Positions 1-12,200 of a stretch of DNA of 64,000 nucleotides are shown piece after piece. Origin of the DNA: Phytophthora sp. 'mugwort' (lineage: Eukaryota > Oomycota > Peronosporomycetes > Peronosporales > Peronosporaceae); contig JAUCEF010000013.1 of the NCBI GenBank assembly GCA_033558025.1, forward strand, positions 675,001-739,000, given 5' to 3'. The position numbers and the translations under genes are program-made. How positions within the stretch are numbered: the stretch's first letter is position 1; each line of letters starts with the position of its first letter. Below the pieces are notes generated by a model. It had not been told where the DNA came from, did not search any database, and saw only the letters and a list, made by a program, of their open reading frames with translations.

Positions 1-2438
1 GAAAATGCTGCGGAGCGACAACGGCGGCGAGTACACTTCGGGTGAGATGGCCAAGTTCTGTGCGGACCGTGGTATCATGCAGAAGTTCACGCCGCCATAC
101 ACGCCCCAGCTGAACGGAGTCGCCGAGCGCATGAACCGGACGTTGGTGGAGTGTGCGCGTTGCATGCTGGAACATGCTGGATTGCCCAAGACGTATTGGG
201 GTGAAGCTATCGTGACAGCTACGTTCCTCCGTAATCGGTGTCCGACGCGTGCCATCAATGACGACAAGTCGCCGCACCAGGTTTGGACAGGCAAGAAACC
301 GCTGCTAGCGAACCTCAAGGTGTTCGGTTGCCACGCGTACGTGCACGTGCCGAAGGAGAAGCGCACCAAGTTTGACGCTCGGTCGGTGCGCTGTCGGTTC
401 CTGGGATACTCGGAGCATGAGAAAGCGTACCGTTTCGAAGAGACCAAGAGCGGTCGCGTGCTGGTGAGCCGCGACGCGCAGTTTATGGAAGACGTCTTCG
501 ACAGTGGGAGACGTGACTACCATCAGAGGGAGGTGGTGGTCATTCAAGATGAAGAGACGACGGATCAAGATTCGTTGCAGTCGGATGAAGACGACAAAGA
601 AGAAGAAGACGAAGAAGCAGCGCGGGACGAAGGTTTTGAACCAGGCAGCAAGCGACACCCGCGGACGCAGTCGCTGGAAGCTGGAAGAAGCTGTGGAAGT
701 TCCAAGTGCCAAGCGGCAGAGTCGACACCTGACTCTGGACGAGATGTCGGCTGCGGCTCAAGAAAGTCAAGACTTCGAAGCTGCATACGTCGTGAATTCA
801 GTGGGAGAAATGCCGACCACGTTCAAGTCGGCGATGGAATCCAGCGACGCAGTCAAGTGGAAGGAGGCGTGTGACTCGGAGGTCGAGTCGCTCCGCAAGA
901 ACGAGACGTGGATCCTCGTGCCGCTGCCAAAAGGACGCAAGGCAATCGGCAACCGATGGGTGTTCCGTGTGAAGGAGAACCAGGCTGGAGAGATCGAACG
1001 GTTCAAGGCGCGACTGGTGGCCAAGGGATTTTCGCAGAAGTACGGCATCGACTACGACGAGACTTTCGCGCCAGTGGCCAAGTTCACGTCGATCAGGATC
1101 CTGCTCAGTCTGGCGGCCAAGTACAATCTCATGGTGCACCAGATGGATGTCAAGACAGCTTTCCTGAACGGTTTGTTAGACGAAGACATCTACATGGCAC
1201 AGCCGGACGGCTACAGCGATGAAAAGCACCCGGACTATGTCTGTGAGCTCAAGCGGTCTCTTTACGGTTTGAAGCAGTCGCCGCGGATGTGGAACAAGAC
1301 CATCGACGACCTCATGCTCAAGCTAGGGTTCAAGAAGTGCGAGTCTGACCACTGCATCTACTTCAAGCGTGACGACCAAGACATGATCTTCGTGGCGCTA
1401 TATGTCGACGACCTGATCCTCGCAAGTAACAACGACAAGCTGCTCAAGTCGACGAAGAAGGCGCTCAGTGACCGTTTCGAGATGACGGACCTGGGCCACC
1501 TCAAGTACTTCCTCGGCATGGAAATCGATCAAGATATGACGACAGGGAAGGTGTCGATGCGGCAAACCAAGTTTGCGAAAGACATTCTGGAGAAGTTCAA
1601 CATGGAGAAGAGCAACCCTGTTAAGACGCCACAGGATCCGGGCCTCAAGCTGACCAAGGCCATGTGCGAGGGCGGCTGCAAGCACGACGAGACCATGGTA
1701 AACGTGCCATACCGGAACGCTGTGGGATGCCTCATGTATCTCATGGTAGGCACACGCCCGGACCTCGCAGCAGCAGTGGGAGTTCTCAGCCAGTTTGCAG
1801 CAGACCCATGTCCGACACACTGGCAGGCGCTCAAGAGGGTCTTCAGGTACATTCAAGGCACGAAGACGCACGGCATCGAGTTTCAAGCGAGCTGCGACGA
1901 CGGACCCCAAGGCTATTCAGATGCCGACTGGGCTGGAGACATCGAGTCAAGAAGAAGTACAAGTGGCTACGCGTTCATGATGAATGGCGGATGCATCAGC
2001 TGGAGGAGCAAGAAGCAGCGGACAGTGGCGCTGTCTTCGACGGAAGCTGAGTACATGGCGCTATCGGAGGCGACACAAGAGGCGGTGTGGCTCAAGGTGT
2101 TCCTGTGCGAGCTCGGCGAGATGACAAGCGATGAAGCAATCAAGATCTACGAGGACAACCAAGGTTCCATCGCGTTGGCCAAGAATCCCGAATTCCACAA
2201 GCGCACCAAGCACATCGACATTCGCTACCATTTCGTGCGCGAGAAGGTGGAAGACGGTCAAGTGGTGCTGCAGTATGTTTCGACAACCGACATGCTGGCG
2301 GACATCATGACGAAGCCAATCTCTGCGACGCAGTTCAGTGTGCTCCGGAGCAAACTCGGCATCGAAGCGCTGAAGGCTGTCGAGTCGAGTGGGAGTGTTG
2401 TCAAGGAGACGTCTCGACCAGCTGCTGTATACCGGTAG
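1..2438 (+). pseudogene. Family A Ty1/copia polyprotein, 3' part (integrase, RT, RNase H)
   Basis: The window opens inside the integrase core of a copia polyprotein. The motif LRSDNGGEY carries the second catalytic Asp and GVAERMNRT carries the Glu of the D,D-35-E triad. Reverse transcriptase follows with [14 protein letters not shown], the active-site YVDDLILAS near 1404, and RNase H with YSDADWAGD near 1915. Gene order IN-RT-RH is diagnostic of Ty1/copia. The reading frame breaks at 674-687, where a 7-bp tandem duplication (ctggaag twice) shifts integrase out of frame with RT. The copy at 44820-46322 lacks this duplication, which shows the ancestral state. The RT/RNase H half is otherwise open and its stop (2436-2438) lies inside the 3' LTR. 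Gag and protease lie off the left edge. The element cannot make a full polyprotein. Confidence 0.93.
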
Positions 2439-2741
2439 GATACCGGTATGACCTTCACTCAGTGGCATCGCAATCATCCTGTGATTACGAGACGAAGATT
2501 ACGTCACGGTGTTTATGGGACGGTGTTTACGCCACGGACGATTACGCCATGGGTGGGTACAAGATTGTGGGTACATGATGGGCTCTACGTGGCACTCCCT
2601 GATTGGCTGAAGTAACTCAGTATCCAGTAGAGAATCCAGTAGAGTGTACCCAGTAGGTAGAACTGTAGGCTTAGAGGTAGCAAGGAGTTTGCGAACTAAG
2701 GACCTAAATCAATCACTTTGCATTTTGCCATCAAGTGACCA
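2396..2741 (+). repeat. Family A 3' LTR
   Basis: This ~346-bp LTR begins TGTTGTCAAGG just after a purine-rich tract (GAGTGGGAG) and ends near CAAGTGACCA. The same sequence recurs at 15315, 19787, 23019, 26251, 29483, 46333 and, inverted, at 52728. It contains two near-palindromes, ACCGGTAGGATACCGGT and CCAGTAGAGAATCCAGTAGAG. About 8 further bases (aagcctttt) of the LTR-PBS spacer follow, and then the sequence jumps into an inverted family B element. Confidence 0.88.
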
Positions 2742-2749
2742 AGCCTTTT

Positions 2750-4366
2750 GTCTTCACTTTCCGACTTGGCACGCAGACAGAAACCCTTCATGCATCCGCT
2801 GGCTTCGTCCACGATCAGTAGCAGATACTTACTGCCGCCAAGCGAGTTTTCCTCCATGGGTCCGCAGATGTCGAAGTGGAGCAGCTCAAATGTGTCGTAG
2901 CGACGCTTGTCACGGTTGCTTGGGAATGGTTTTTGGACCATTTTGCCTTGCTGGCAACCACGACACACACTTGGTCCACTCGACTTGGAAGGTGCTTTCG
3001 CGTCCTTGATCATCTTGGTGTCGACCATCTTGCGAAGCACCTCGACTGGAGCGTGACCCATACGCGCGTGCAAATCGACCGTCCTTCCACTTGTCGCCGC
3101 ATTTGCCGCTCGCTGAGGTGTGCGAAGCCAGTAGAGTCCATCCACGAGATCCGCCGTCGCCACCACTTGATTCGAGTCCTTGCGCGAAACGTGCATCTCA
3201 GTGCCGTCAAATACCACTTGGAACTTGCCATGCTTGTTTATCTGCGGCACTGAAAGCAGATTCTTGCTCATATTTGGCACGTAAAGCGCGTTCTTGATCT
3301 CGATCTCGCGCTCGTCGCCGTTAGGCAGGACCACTCTTTCCACGATGGTCCCCACACCCTTGATGGCAGCCTTGTTGCCATCGGCCACCGAAAGTTCGCC
3401 TTCACTTCGCTCGATCAAATTGGCGAACTTGGACTTGTCGTTGCAAATATGGTGCGTGGCACCGCTGTCGACCGCCCACATCCCGGACACATTCTTGTCC
3501 GTCGAAACTCCACATTCCAGGGAAACCGCGAACGCCACTCGATCGTAGTCGTTGTCGTAGCCGTCGCTGTCGTTTCTCCACTGGATGTTGTTGGCCCCGC
3601 GTCCACGGCCGTTGCCGCCGCGTCTTGGCCCTCGGTTCTCGTCCTTCTGCTTGGTCCAGCACTTGTCAATGACATGCCCCAATTTACCGCAGTACGTGCA
3701 TTGGCGAGGCTCACGGTCGGTGTTGAACGCCTTGGCCGCGTCTTCAGTTTTCACCGTCGCCGTCTTCTCGCCTTGTCGCTTGATGTGCTCGTTCGTGAGC
3801 ACCTTCACAACGTCTTGCGACCGCAGCTCTGCATTGCTCATCTCCAAGTTCAGCACGACGTTCTCGTAGCTCTTGGGGAGACTGCGCAGCAAGCAGATCG
3901 CCACGTCCTCGTCCTCCATCTTGGCGCCGATGCTGCTGAGCTTGGCGCTGATGTTCAGGACATCATTGCAATGATGCAACACATTGCCGCCTTCCGACAT
4001 CTCCATGCTGAAGAGCTGTCGCTTCAGGTAGATGCGACCAGCCTTCTGCGATCCACCGTACAGCGTCTTCAAGCGCGTCCACGCGATCCATGCTTCCTCG
4101 CAGTCATCGACCACATGATGGTAGTCGGCGTCCATGTGAAGCAACATCAGTCCAAAAGCGATGTTGCTCGACTTGACATACTCGTCCTTGGCCCGGGAGT
4201 CCGTAAAGGATGGAGACGTTTCCCGATTCACCACATGCCACGTCGACTTGGTCAGGAACACGCCACGCATGTAGCGGTTCCACGTCGCGTAGTTGTCTCC
4301 GTTGAACTTGTCGATGGAGACCTTGGTCGAGACGTCTTGGGCAGAGGACATGGTGCTTGGGCTCAT
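2750..4366 (-). pseudogene. Family B Ty1/copia gag-protease-integrase fragment (copy B0)
   Basis: Read on the minus strand from the ATG at 4364-4366, this is the N-terminal 540 or so residues of a family B polyprotein. It has a UBN2-type gag domain ([14 protein letters not shown]), a CCHC zinc knuckle ([14 protein letters not shown]), an aspartic protease motif ([10 protein letters not shown]), the GAG-pre-integrase HHCC region ([18 protein letters not shown]) and the first integrase Asp (LHFDICGPM). The frame is open across all of it. It ends abruptly about 30 residues after that Asp, where it meets the family A LTR at 2749/2750. The frame then runs on into inverted LTR sequence to a stop near 2696. 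RT and RNase H are absent. The 5' LTR is at 4371-4713 on the same strand. Confidence 0.92.
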
Positions 4367-4370
4367 AACC

Positions 4371-4713
4371 TGATAAAGGTGTTGAGGTCTTGAAGCGAGG
4401 CTTGGGTTTAGCGAAGGGAGTTCTGCACTTGGGTGCGAAGACCGGAGTGAAGACCACTTGAGCTGAAGAAGGAAGATTCGAAAGTGATTGATTTATCGGA
4501 GCTTACACTACCTAGTCTACCACATAGATATGCAGCCCTGCATCCAATCATTTGGTGCATCCAATCACCAACACTCCGCACTCGTCCAATCATCCTACTC
4601 GTCTAATCATCGGTTGCGTAAACAACGTACCGTAAACATCGCGGGATCGTGTTGGACCGGTTCGGGTTAACCGGTTACTGGTACACAGTACCAAAACCTG
4701 GCAACCCTCAATA
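4371..4713 (-). repeat. Family B LTR, minus strand (5' LTR of copy B0)
   Basis: This is a complete 343-bp LTR whose reverse complement begins TATTGAGGGTTGCC and ends TTTATCA, directly followed by the primer-binding site. The end near the PBS is a variant: about 45 bp differ from the usual family B form. Its outer end is joined at 4714 to a partial LTR in the opposite orientation, giving a head-to-head pair. Confidence 0.88.
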
Positions 4714-4780
4714 CGCACCAAGTGCAGAACCTCCTTCGCTCCGTCCAAGCTTCACTTATCAAGATCCATACCTTTTATCA
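4714..4780 (+). repeat. Partial family B LTR (3' 67 bp), plus strand
   Basis: Only the last 67 bp of a family B LTR are present, matching the ends of the LTRs at 8865-9208 and 57104-57446. The preceding bases 'cgc' fit both the tract outside the inverted LTR (gggggcgtat) and the plus-strand LTR (cttcgcacc), so the joint could have formed on a 3-bp microhomology. Confidence 0.82.
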
Positions 4781-4796
4781 GGTTATGAGCCCAAGC
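4781..4796 (+). promoter_or_regulatory. Primer-binding site of family B, overlapping the gag start codon
   Basis: The sequence GGTTATGAGCCCAAGC immediately follows the LTR terminus. Its first 12 bases are the complement of GGGCTCATAACC, the anticodon arm of eukaryotic initiator tRNA-Met. This is the internal half-tRNA priming used by Drosophila copia, not priming from the tRNA 3' end. The ATG at 4785-4787 inside the site starts the gag frame (MSPSTMSS). The same site follows family B LTRs at 47650 and 57447, and the A LTRs at 15669 and 46687. Confidence 0.7.
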
Positions 4797-7700
4797 ACCA
4801 TGTCCTCTGCCCAAGACGTCTCGACCAAGGTCTCCATCGACAAGTTCAACGGAGACAACTACGCGACGTGGAACCGCTACATGCGTGGCGTGTTCCTGAC
4901 CAAGTCGACGTGGCATGTGGTGAATCGGGAAACGTCTCCATCCTTTACGGACTCCCGGGCCAAGGACGAGTATGTCAAGTCGAGCAACATCGCTTTTGGA
5001 CTGATGTTGCTTCACATGGACGCCGACTACCATCATGTGGTCGATGACTGCGAGGAAGCATGGATCGCGTGGACGCGCTTGAAGACGCTGTACGGTGGAT
5101 CGCAGAAGGCTGGTCGCATCTACCTGAAGCGACAGCTCTTCAGCATGGAGATGTCGGAAGGCGGCAATGTGTTGCATCATTGCAATGATGTCCTGAACAT
5201 CAGCGCCAAGCTCAGCAGCATCGGCGCCAAGATGGAGGACGAGGACGTGGCGATCTGCTTGCTGCGCAGTCTCCCCAAGAGCTACGAGAACGTCGTACTG
5301 AACTTGGAGATGAGTAGCGCGGAGCTGAAGACGCAAGACGTCGTGAAGGTGCTCACGAACGAGCATATCAAGCGGCAGGGCGAGAAGACTCCGTCGGTGA
5401 AAACTGAAGACGCGGCCAAGGCGTTCAGTGCCGAGCGAGAATCTCGTCAGTGCACGTACTGCGGTAAATTGGGGCACACGATTGACAAGTGCTGGACCAA
5501 GCAGAAGGACGAGAACCGAGGGCCGAGACGCGGCGGCAACGGCCGTGGACGCGGGGCCAACAACATCCAGTGGAGAAACGACGACTACGACTACGACCGT
5601 GTCGCGTTTGCGGTTTCGTTGGAATGCGGAAAATCGACGGGCAAGAATATGCCCGGGATGTGGGCGGTCGACAGCGGCGCAACGCACCACATTTGCAATG
5701 ACAAGACCAAGTTCGCCACGCTGAATGAGCAAGACGAAGGCGAACTATCGGTAGCGGACGGAAACAAGGCCGAGATTAAGGGTGTGGGAACTATCATCGA
5801 ACGAGTGGTTCTGCCCAACGGCGACGAGCGCGAGATCGAGATCAAGAACGCGCTTTACGTGCCAAATATGAGCAAGAATCTGCTTTCAGTGCCGCAGATA
5901 AACAAGCATGGCAAGTTCCAAGTGGTATTTGACGGCACTGAGATGCACGTTTCGCGCAAGGACTCGAATCAAGTGGTGGCGACGGCGGATCTCGTGGATG
6001 GACTCTACTGGCTTCGCACACCTCAGCGATCGGCGAATGCGGCGACGAGTGGCAAGACTGTCGACCTGCACGCGCGCATGGGTCACGCTCCAGTCGAGGT
6101 GCTTCGCAAGATGGTCGACACCAAGATGATCAAGGACGCGAAAGCACCTTCCAAGTCGAGTGGACCAAGTGTGTGTCGTGGTTGCCAGCAAGGCAAAATG
6201 GTCCAAAAACCATTTCCAAGCAACCGTGACAAGCGTCGCTACGACACATTTGAGCTGCTCCACTTCGACATCTGCGGACCCATGGAGGAAAACTCGCTTG
6301 GCGGCAGTAAGTACCTGCTACTGATCGTGGACGAAGCCAGTGGATGCATGAAGGGTTTCTGCCTGCGTGCCAAGTCGAAGAGCGAAGACTGCATCAAGAC
6401 GTACATCATGAAGGTGCAGAAGCAGTTCGGCAAGAAGGTCAAGTTTGTGCGGCACGACGGAGCTCGTGAGTTTGCGACCAACTCGCTCAACGACTTCTAC
6501 GAAGACGAAGGCATCGAGCAGCAAACCACGGTTCCGTACGCGCACCAGACCAACGGCACGGCAGAGCGAGCCATCCGAACTATCGTCACGATCGGCCGCA
6601 GCATGTTGCACCACGCCAAGCTGGACAAGTGTTTCTGGGCTGAGGCGGCGATGACAGCCATCTACGTGAAGAACCGCCTGCCGTCACCCAAGATCGAGCA
6701 CAAGACTCCGTTCGAGATCGTCTACAAGTCCAAGCCGAGTGTGAAGCACATGCGTGTTTTCGGCTGTCGGACGTACATCCTGACTCCGAAGGAGAAGCGA
6801 CTCAAGTGGGACCCCAAGGCTCGCGCTGGTCTGTTCATGGGCTACGAAGAAGTGTCGAAGGCGTACCGAGTTTATGACATCGAGGCGGGGCAGGTGCTGA
6901 TAAGTCGCGATGTCACCTTCGACGAATCAAGTTTTGGTATCTCGACGACGATCTCAAGTAATGACGACGAAGATGTGAACCTGGGCTTCGACTCGCTCGA
7001 GATTGGTGACGATGACTCGGTGGGTACGACCGAATTCAAGCAGGCGGGGAAGCGCAAGACTCGACCAAGTGATGCGGATACCATGTCAGTGAACTCGCGT
7101 CCTGTTCGCCGTGCGACTGGTTTGGAAGAAGCAAGCGCTCCTGTCACCTCGTTTGAGCGCCAAGCCAAACGCCGAGCGAGTGTTCGAATGGAACCTGGAC
7201 TGCCTGACGAAGAAGAGAAGGATGCTCAAGACAACGAAGAAGGCGATTCCACTCTTCCCGTATTTGGCGAGCAAGTGCCAACTCAGTGGAAGCCGGCGAG
7301 TTGTCTGAGCCGACGACATTCCAAGACGCGGTGAACGGACCTGATCAAGTGCATTGGCGCAAGGCTGTTCGTGCGGAACTCAAGTCGATGCGACTTCGTG
7401 GTGTGTTTCGTGCTGCCAAGTTGCCCAGCGGACAACGCGCCATCGGTACCAAGTGGGTGTTCAAGATCAAGCGCAAAGCCGACGGATCGATCGAGAAGTA
7501 CAAGGCGCGCCTGGTGGCCAAGGGTTTCAAGCAGAAGTACGGCATCGACTACACGTAGACGTTCTCGCCCGTGGTCAAGTACGTGACGCTGCGCATGGTC
7601 ATCGCGATTGCCAAATATTTCGACTGGCCTCTGGACCAACTCGACGTGGTAACGGCATTTCTGTACGGCGTCATGAAGGAGTTGGTGTTCTGCGTGGTTC

Positions 7701-8857
7701 CTGAAGGCGTCAAGCTGGATGGTGATTTCGACTGCTTGGAATTGGTGAAGGCGATTTACGGTCTCAAGCAAGCTTCGCGCGTATGGAACGAGACCTTCGA
7801 CGAATTCGTGTGTTCTATCGGTTTTCAAGTTTCAGCCTTCGACCCGTGCCTCTACGTCAAGGTTGTCGATGGCCACTGTGTGCTCGTGCTGGTCTACGTG
7901 GACGATGTGTTGGTCACCGGAAGTTCACCCGAGCTGATCTCACGCACGAAGAACGACCTCAAGACACGCTTCGAAATGACTGACAGTGGCAAGTGTGTGT
8001 TCGTCCTTGGAATCGAGCTGGTGGATGGCCCGGACGGCAGCGTGACGATGTGCCAGCGGCGTTATGTGGATGATATCCTGAAGCGTTTCGGTATGGACGA
8101 GTGCAAGGCTGTGGTGAGTCCGGTAGACATGAGCACTCGACTGGTTCCAAGTGACGCAGCGACCAAGATGAACGCTCCGTTTCGCGAAGCTGTGGGTGCC
8201 CTCATGCACTTGATGACTGCTACTCGCCCGGATATCGCGTACGCAGTGGGCTATGTATCGCGCTTCATGGAGAACCCCCAAGAGGAACACTGGGTTGCGG
8301 TCAAGCGCATTTTTCGCTATCTACAAGGCACCAAGACGCATGGAATCTGTTTTAAGCCAGGCAACAAGATCGACTTTCGTGGGTATTCGGATGCGGACTG
8401 GGCTGGCGACCTCGCGGACCGCAAGTCGACTTCCGGCTACACGTTCATGCTAATGGGTGCGCCAGTGAGCTGGGGAAGCAAGAAACAGTCAAGTGTTTCG
8501 CTGTCTACGAGCGAGGCGGAATACATCGCGCTCAGTCTGGCGATCCAAGAAGGCAGGTGGATTCATCGCCTGCTATGCGAGATTTTGGCGGCTGCCAACG
8601 AGACTGGACCCGAGCTTAAGATCCGCGAAGACAACCAGTCGTGCATCAAGATGACGAAGAACCCAGTGAACCATGGTCGCGCCAAGCACATCGACATCAA
8701 GTACCATCACATCCGTGATGAGGTCAAGCGCGGCGAAGTCAAGCTCGAGTACTGCGAGACTTCTATCATGCTGGCGGACATCATGACCAAGGCACTGCCA
8801 GGACCGCGCCACATGGATCTGACGGCGTCCCTCGGAATCCACGCGTGTTCGCATTGA
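4785..8857 (+). pseudogene. Family B Ty1/copia gag-pol, near full length (copy B1)
   Basis: This copy reads from the ATG in the PBS through gag, CCHC zinc knuckle, protease ([10 protein letters not shown]), integrase ([27 protein letters not shown]), RT ([20 protein letters not shown]) and RNase H (YSDADWAGD), with a stop next to the polypurine tract. Two lesions break it. One T is missing from the 'tattttgg' run near 7262, shifting the frame between integrase and RT. A GAG-to-TAG change (7556-7558) stops translation inside RT where other copies read YTETFSPVV. The copy at 49276-52727 is intact at both places. It has a full 3' LTR but only a 67-bp remnant of its 5' LTR. Confidence 0.93.
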
Positions 8858-8864
8858 GGGGGCG

Positions 8865-9208
8865 TATTGAGGGTTGCCGGGTTTTGGTACTGTGTACCAG
8901 TAACCGGTTAACCCGAACCGGTCCAACACGATCCCGCGATGTTTACGGTACGTTGTTTACGCAACCGATGATTAGACGAGTAGGATGATTGGACGAGTGC
9001 GGAGTGTTGGTGATTGGATGCACCAAATGATTGGATGCAGGGCTGCATATCTATGTGGTAGACTAGGTAGTGTAAGCTCCGATAAATCAATCACTTTCGA
9101 ATCTTCCTTCTTCAGCTCAAGTGGTCTTCACTCCGGTCCTCGCACCCAAGTGCAGAACTCCCTTCGCTCCGTCCAAGCTTCACCTATCAAGATCCATACC
9201 TTTTATCA
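8865..9208 (+). repeat. Family B LTR (3' LTR of B1 and 5' LTR of B2)
   Basis: This 344-bp LTR is preceded by the polypurine tract TGAGGGGGCG and begins TATTGAGGGTTG. It ends TTTTATCA, but instead of the primer-binding site the next base is already mid-gag (aggacgaggacg). It is shared between the element to its left and the truncated element to its right, as expected after unequal recombination between LTRs. Confidence 0.88.
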
Positions 9209-12200
9209 GGAGGACGAGGACGTGGCGATCTGCTTGCTGCGCAGTCTCCCCAAGAGCTACGAGAACGTCGTGCTGAACTTGGAGATGAGCAATGCAGAGC
9301 TGCGGTCGCAAGACGTTGTGAAGGTGCTCACGAACGAGCACATCAAGCGACAAGGCGAGAAGACGGCGACGGTGAAAACTGAAGACGCGGCCAAGGCGTT
9401 CAACACCGACCGTGAGCCTCGCCAATGCACGTACTGCGGTAAATTGGGGCATGTCATTGACAAGTGCTGGACTAAGCAGAAGGACGAGAACCGAGGGCCA
9501 AGACGCGGCGGCAACGGCCGTGGACGCGGGGCCAACAACATCCAGTGGAGAAACGACAGCGACGGCTACGACAACGACTACGATCGAGTGGCGTTCGCGG
9601 TTTCCCTGGAATGTAGAGTTTCGACGGACAAGAATGTGTCCGGGATGTGGGCGGTCGACAGCGGTGCCACGCACCATATTTGCAACGACAAGTCCAAGTT
9701 CGCCAATTTGATCGAGCGAAGTGAAGGCGAACTTTCGGTGGCCGATGGCAACAAGGCTGCCATCAAGGGTGTGGGGACCATCGTGGAAAGAGTGGTCCTG
9801 CCTAACGGCGACGAGCGCGAGATCGAGATCAAGAACGCGCTTTACGTGCCAAATATGAGCAAGAATCTGCTTTCAGTGCCGCAGATAAACAAGCATGGCA
9901 AGTTCCAAGTTGTATTTGACGGCACTGAGATGCACGTTTCGCGCAAGGACTCGAATCAAGTGGTGGCGACGGCGGATCTCGTGGACGGACTCTACTGGCT
10001 TCGCACACCTCAGCGATCGGCAAATGCGGCGACAAGTGGAAGGACGGTCGATTTGCACGCGCGTATGTGTCATGCTCCAGTCGAGGTTCTTCGCAAGATG
10101 GTCGACACCAAGATGATCAAGGACGCGAAAGCACCTTCCAAGTCGAGTGGACCAAGTGTGTGTCGTGGTTGCCAGCAAGGCAAAATGGTCCAAAAACCAT
10201 TCCCAAGCAACCGTGACAAGCGTCGCTACGACACATTTGAGCTGCTCCACTTCGATATCTGCGGACCCATGGAAGAAAACTCGCTTGGCGGCAGCAAGTA
10301 TCTGCTACTGATCGTGGACGAAGCCAGCGGATGCATGAAGGGTTTCTGTCTGCGTGCCAAGTCGGAGAGTGAAGACTGCATCAAGACATACATCATGAAG
10401 GTGCAGACGCAGTTCGGCAAGAAGGTCAAGTTTGTGCGGCACGACGGAGCTCGTGAGTTTGCGACTAACTCGCTCAAGGATTTTTACGAAGACGAAGCCA
10501 TCGAGCAGCAAACCACGGTTCCGTACGCGCACCAGACCAACGGCACGGCAGAGCGAGCCATCCGAACTATCGTCACGATCGGCCGTAGCATGTTGCATCA
10601 CGCCAAGCTGGACAAGTGTTTCTGGGCTGAGGCGGCGATGACGGCCATCTATGTGAAGAACCGCCTGCCGTCACCCAAGATCGAGCACAAGACTCCGTTC
10701 GAGATCGTCTACAAGTCCAAGTCGAGTGTGAAGCACATGCGTGTTTTCGGCTGTCGGACGTACATCCTGACTCCGAAGGAGAAGCGACTCAAGTGGGATC
10801 CCAAGGCTCGCGCCGGATTGTTTCTGGGTTACGAAGAAGTGTCCAAGGCGTATCGACTTTATGACATCGAGGCGGGCAGGTGGTCATCAGTCGCGATGTC
10901 AAGTTCGATGAATCGACCTTTGGATTTTCACCGCCGATTTCTGATGAAGATGTCGACGACCTGGACTTCGACTCGCTCGACATCGACGATGATGGTCCGC
11001 GCCAGACGGAGTACAAACAGGCAGGGAAGCGCAAGAGCCGCCCGAGTGACGAAGATGAAGCTGCCAGAAGACCGCGCGCTGTGCGTCATCGACCTGGACT
11101 GGAAGAAGCAAGTGCACCGAACGACTCCCCTTCGCACCGAACAGACGCAGATGAAGAAGAAAAGTCTGGAGACCAAGATGAAGAATCGACTCCATCTGTG
11201 TTTTGGCGTGCAAGTGCCAACGCGGTCGAAGCAGCCGTGGACTTATCGGAGCCGTCGACATTCCAAGACGCGGTGAACGGACCTGATCAAGTGCATTGGC
11301 GCAAGGCGATTCGTGCGGAACTCAAGTCGATGCGACTTCGTGGTGTGTTTCGTGCTGCCAAGTTGCCCAGCGGACAACGCGCCATCGGTACCAAGTGGGT
11401 GTTCAAGATTAAGCGCAAAGCCGACGGATCGATCGAGAAGTACAAGGCGCGCCTGGTGGCCAAGGGTTTCAAGCAAAAGTACGGCATCGACTACACGGAG
11501 ACGTTCTCGCCCGTGGTCAAGTACGTGACGCTGCGCATGGTCATCGCGATTGCCAAATATTTCGACTGGCCCCTCGACCAACTCGACGTGGTGACTGCAT
11601 TCCTATACGGGATAATGAAGGAGTTGGTGTTCTGCGTGGTTCCTGAAGGCGTCGAGCTGGATGGTGATTTCGACTGCTTGGAATTGGTGAAGGCGATCTA
11701 CGGTCTCAAGCAAGCTTCGCGCGTATGGAACGAGACCTTCGATGAATTCGTGTGTTCTATCGGTTTTCAAGTTTCAGCCTTCGACCCGTGCCTCTACATC
11801 AAGGTTGTCGATGGCCACTGTGTGCTCGTGCTGGTCTACGTGGACGATGTGTTGGTCACCGGAAGTTCACCCGAGCTGATCTCACGCACGAAGAACGACC
11901 TCAAGACACGCTTCGAAATGACTGACAGTGGCAAGTGTGTGTTCGTCCTTGGAATCGAGCTGGTGGATGGCCCGGACGGCAGCGTGACGATGTGCCAGCG
12001 ACGTTATGTGGATGATATCCTGAAGCGTTTCGGTATGGACGAGGGCAAGGCTGTGGTGAGTCCGGTAGACATGAGCACTCGACTGGTTCCAAGTGACGCA
12101 GCGACCAAGGTGAACGCTCCGTTTCGCGAAGCTGTGGGTGCCCTCATGCACTTGATGACTGCTACTCGCCCGGATATCGCGTACGCAGTGGGCTATGTAT

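Noticed and set aside
4752..5732. Long antisense open frames opposite gag (for example ~326 codons on the minus strand, with equivalents at every copy)
   Set aside because: They mirror the GC-rich coding strand, recur wherever gag is present, and encode low-complexity Val/Leu/His/Arg-rich protein with no motif. They are shadows.
8908..9090. Short open frames inside every family B LTR (60 codons, both strands)
   Set aside because: They are copies of the same LTR sequence, lack homology to known proteins and are explained by LTR base composition.
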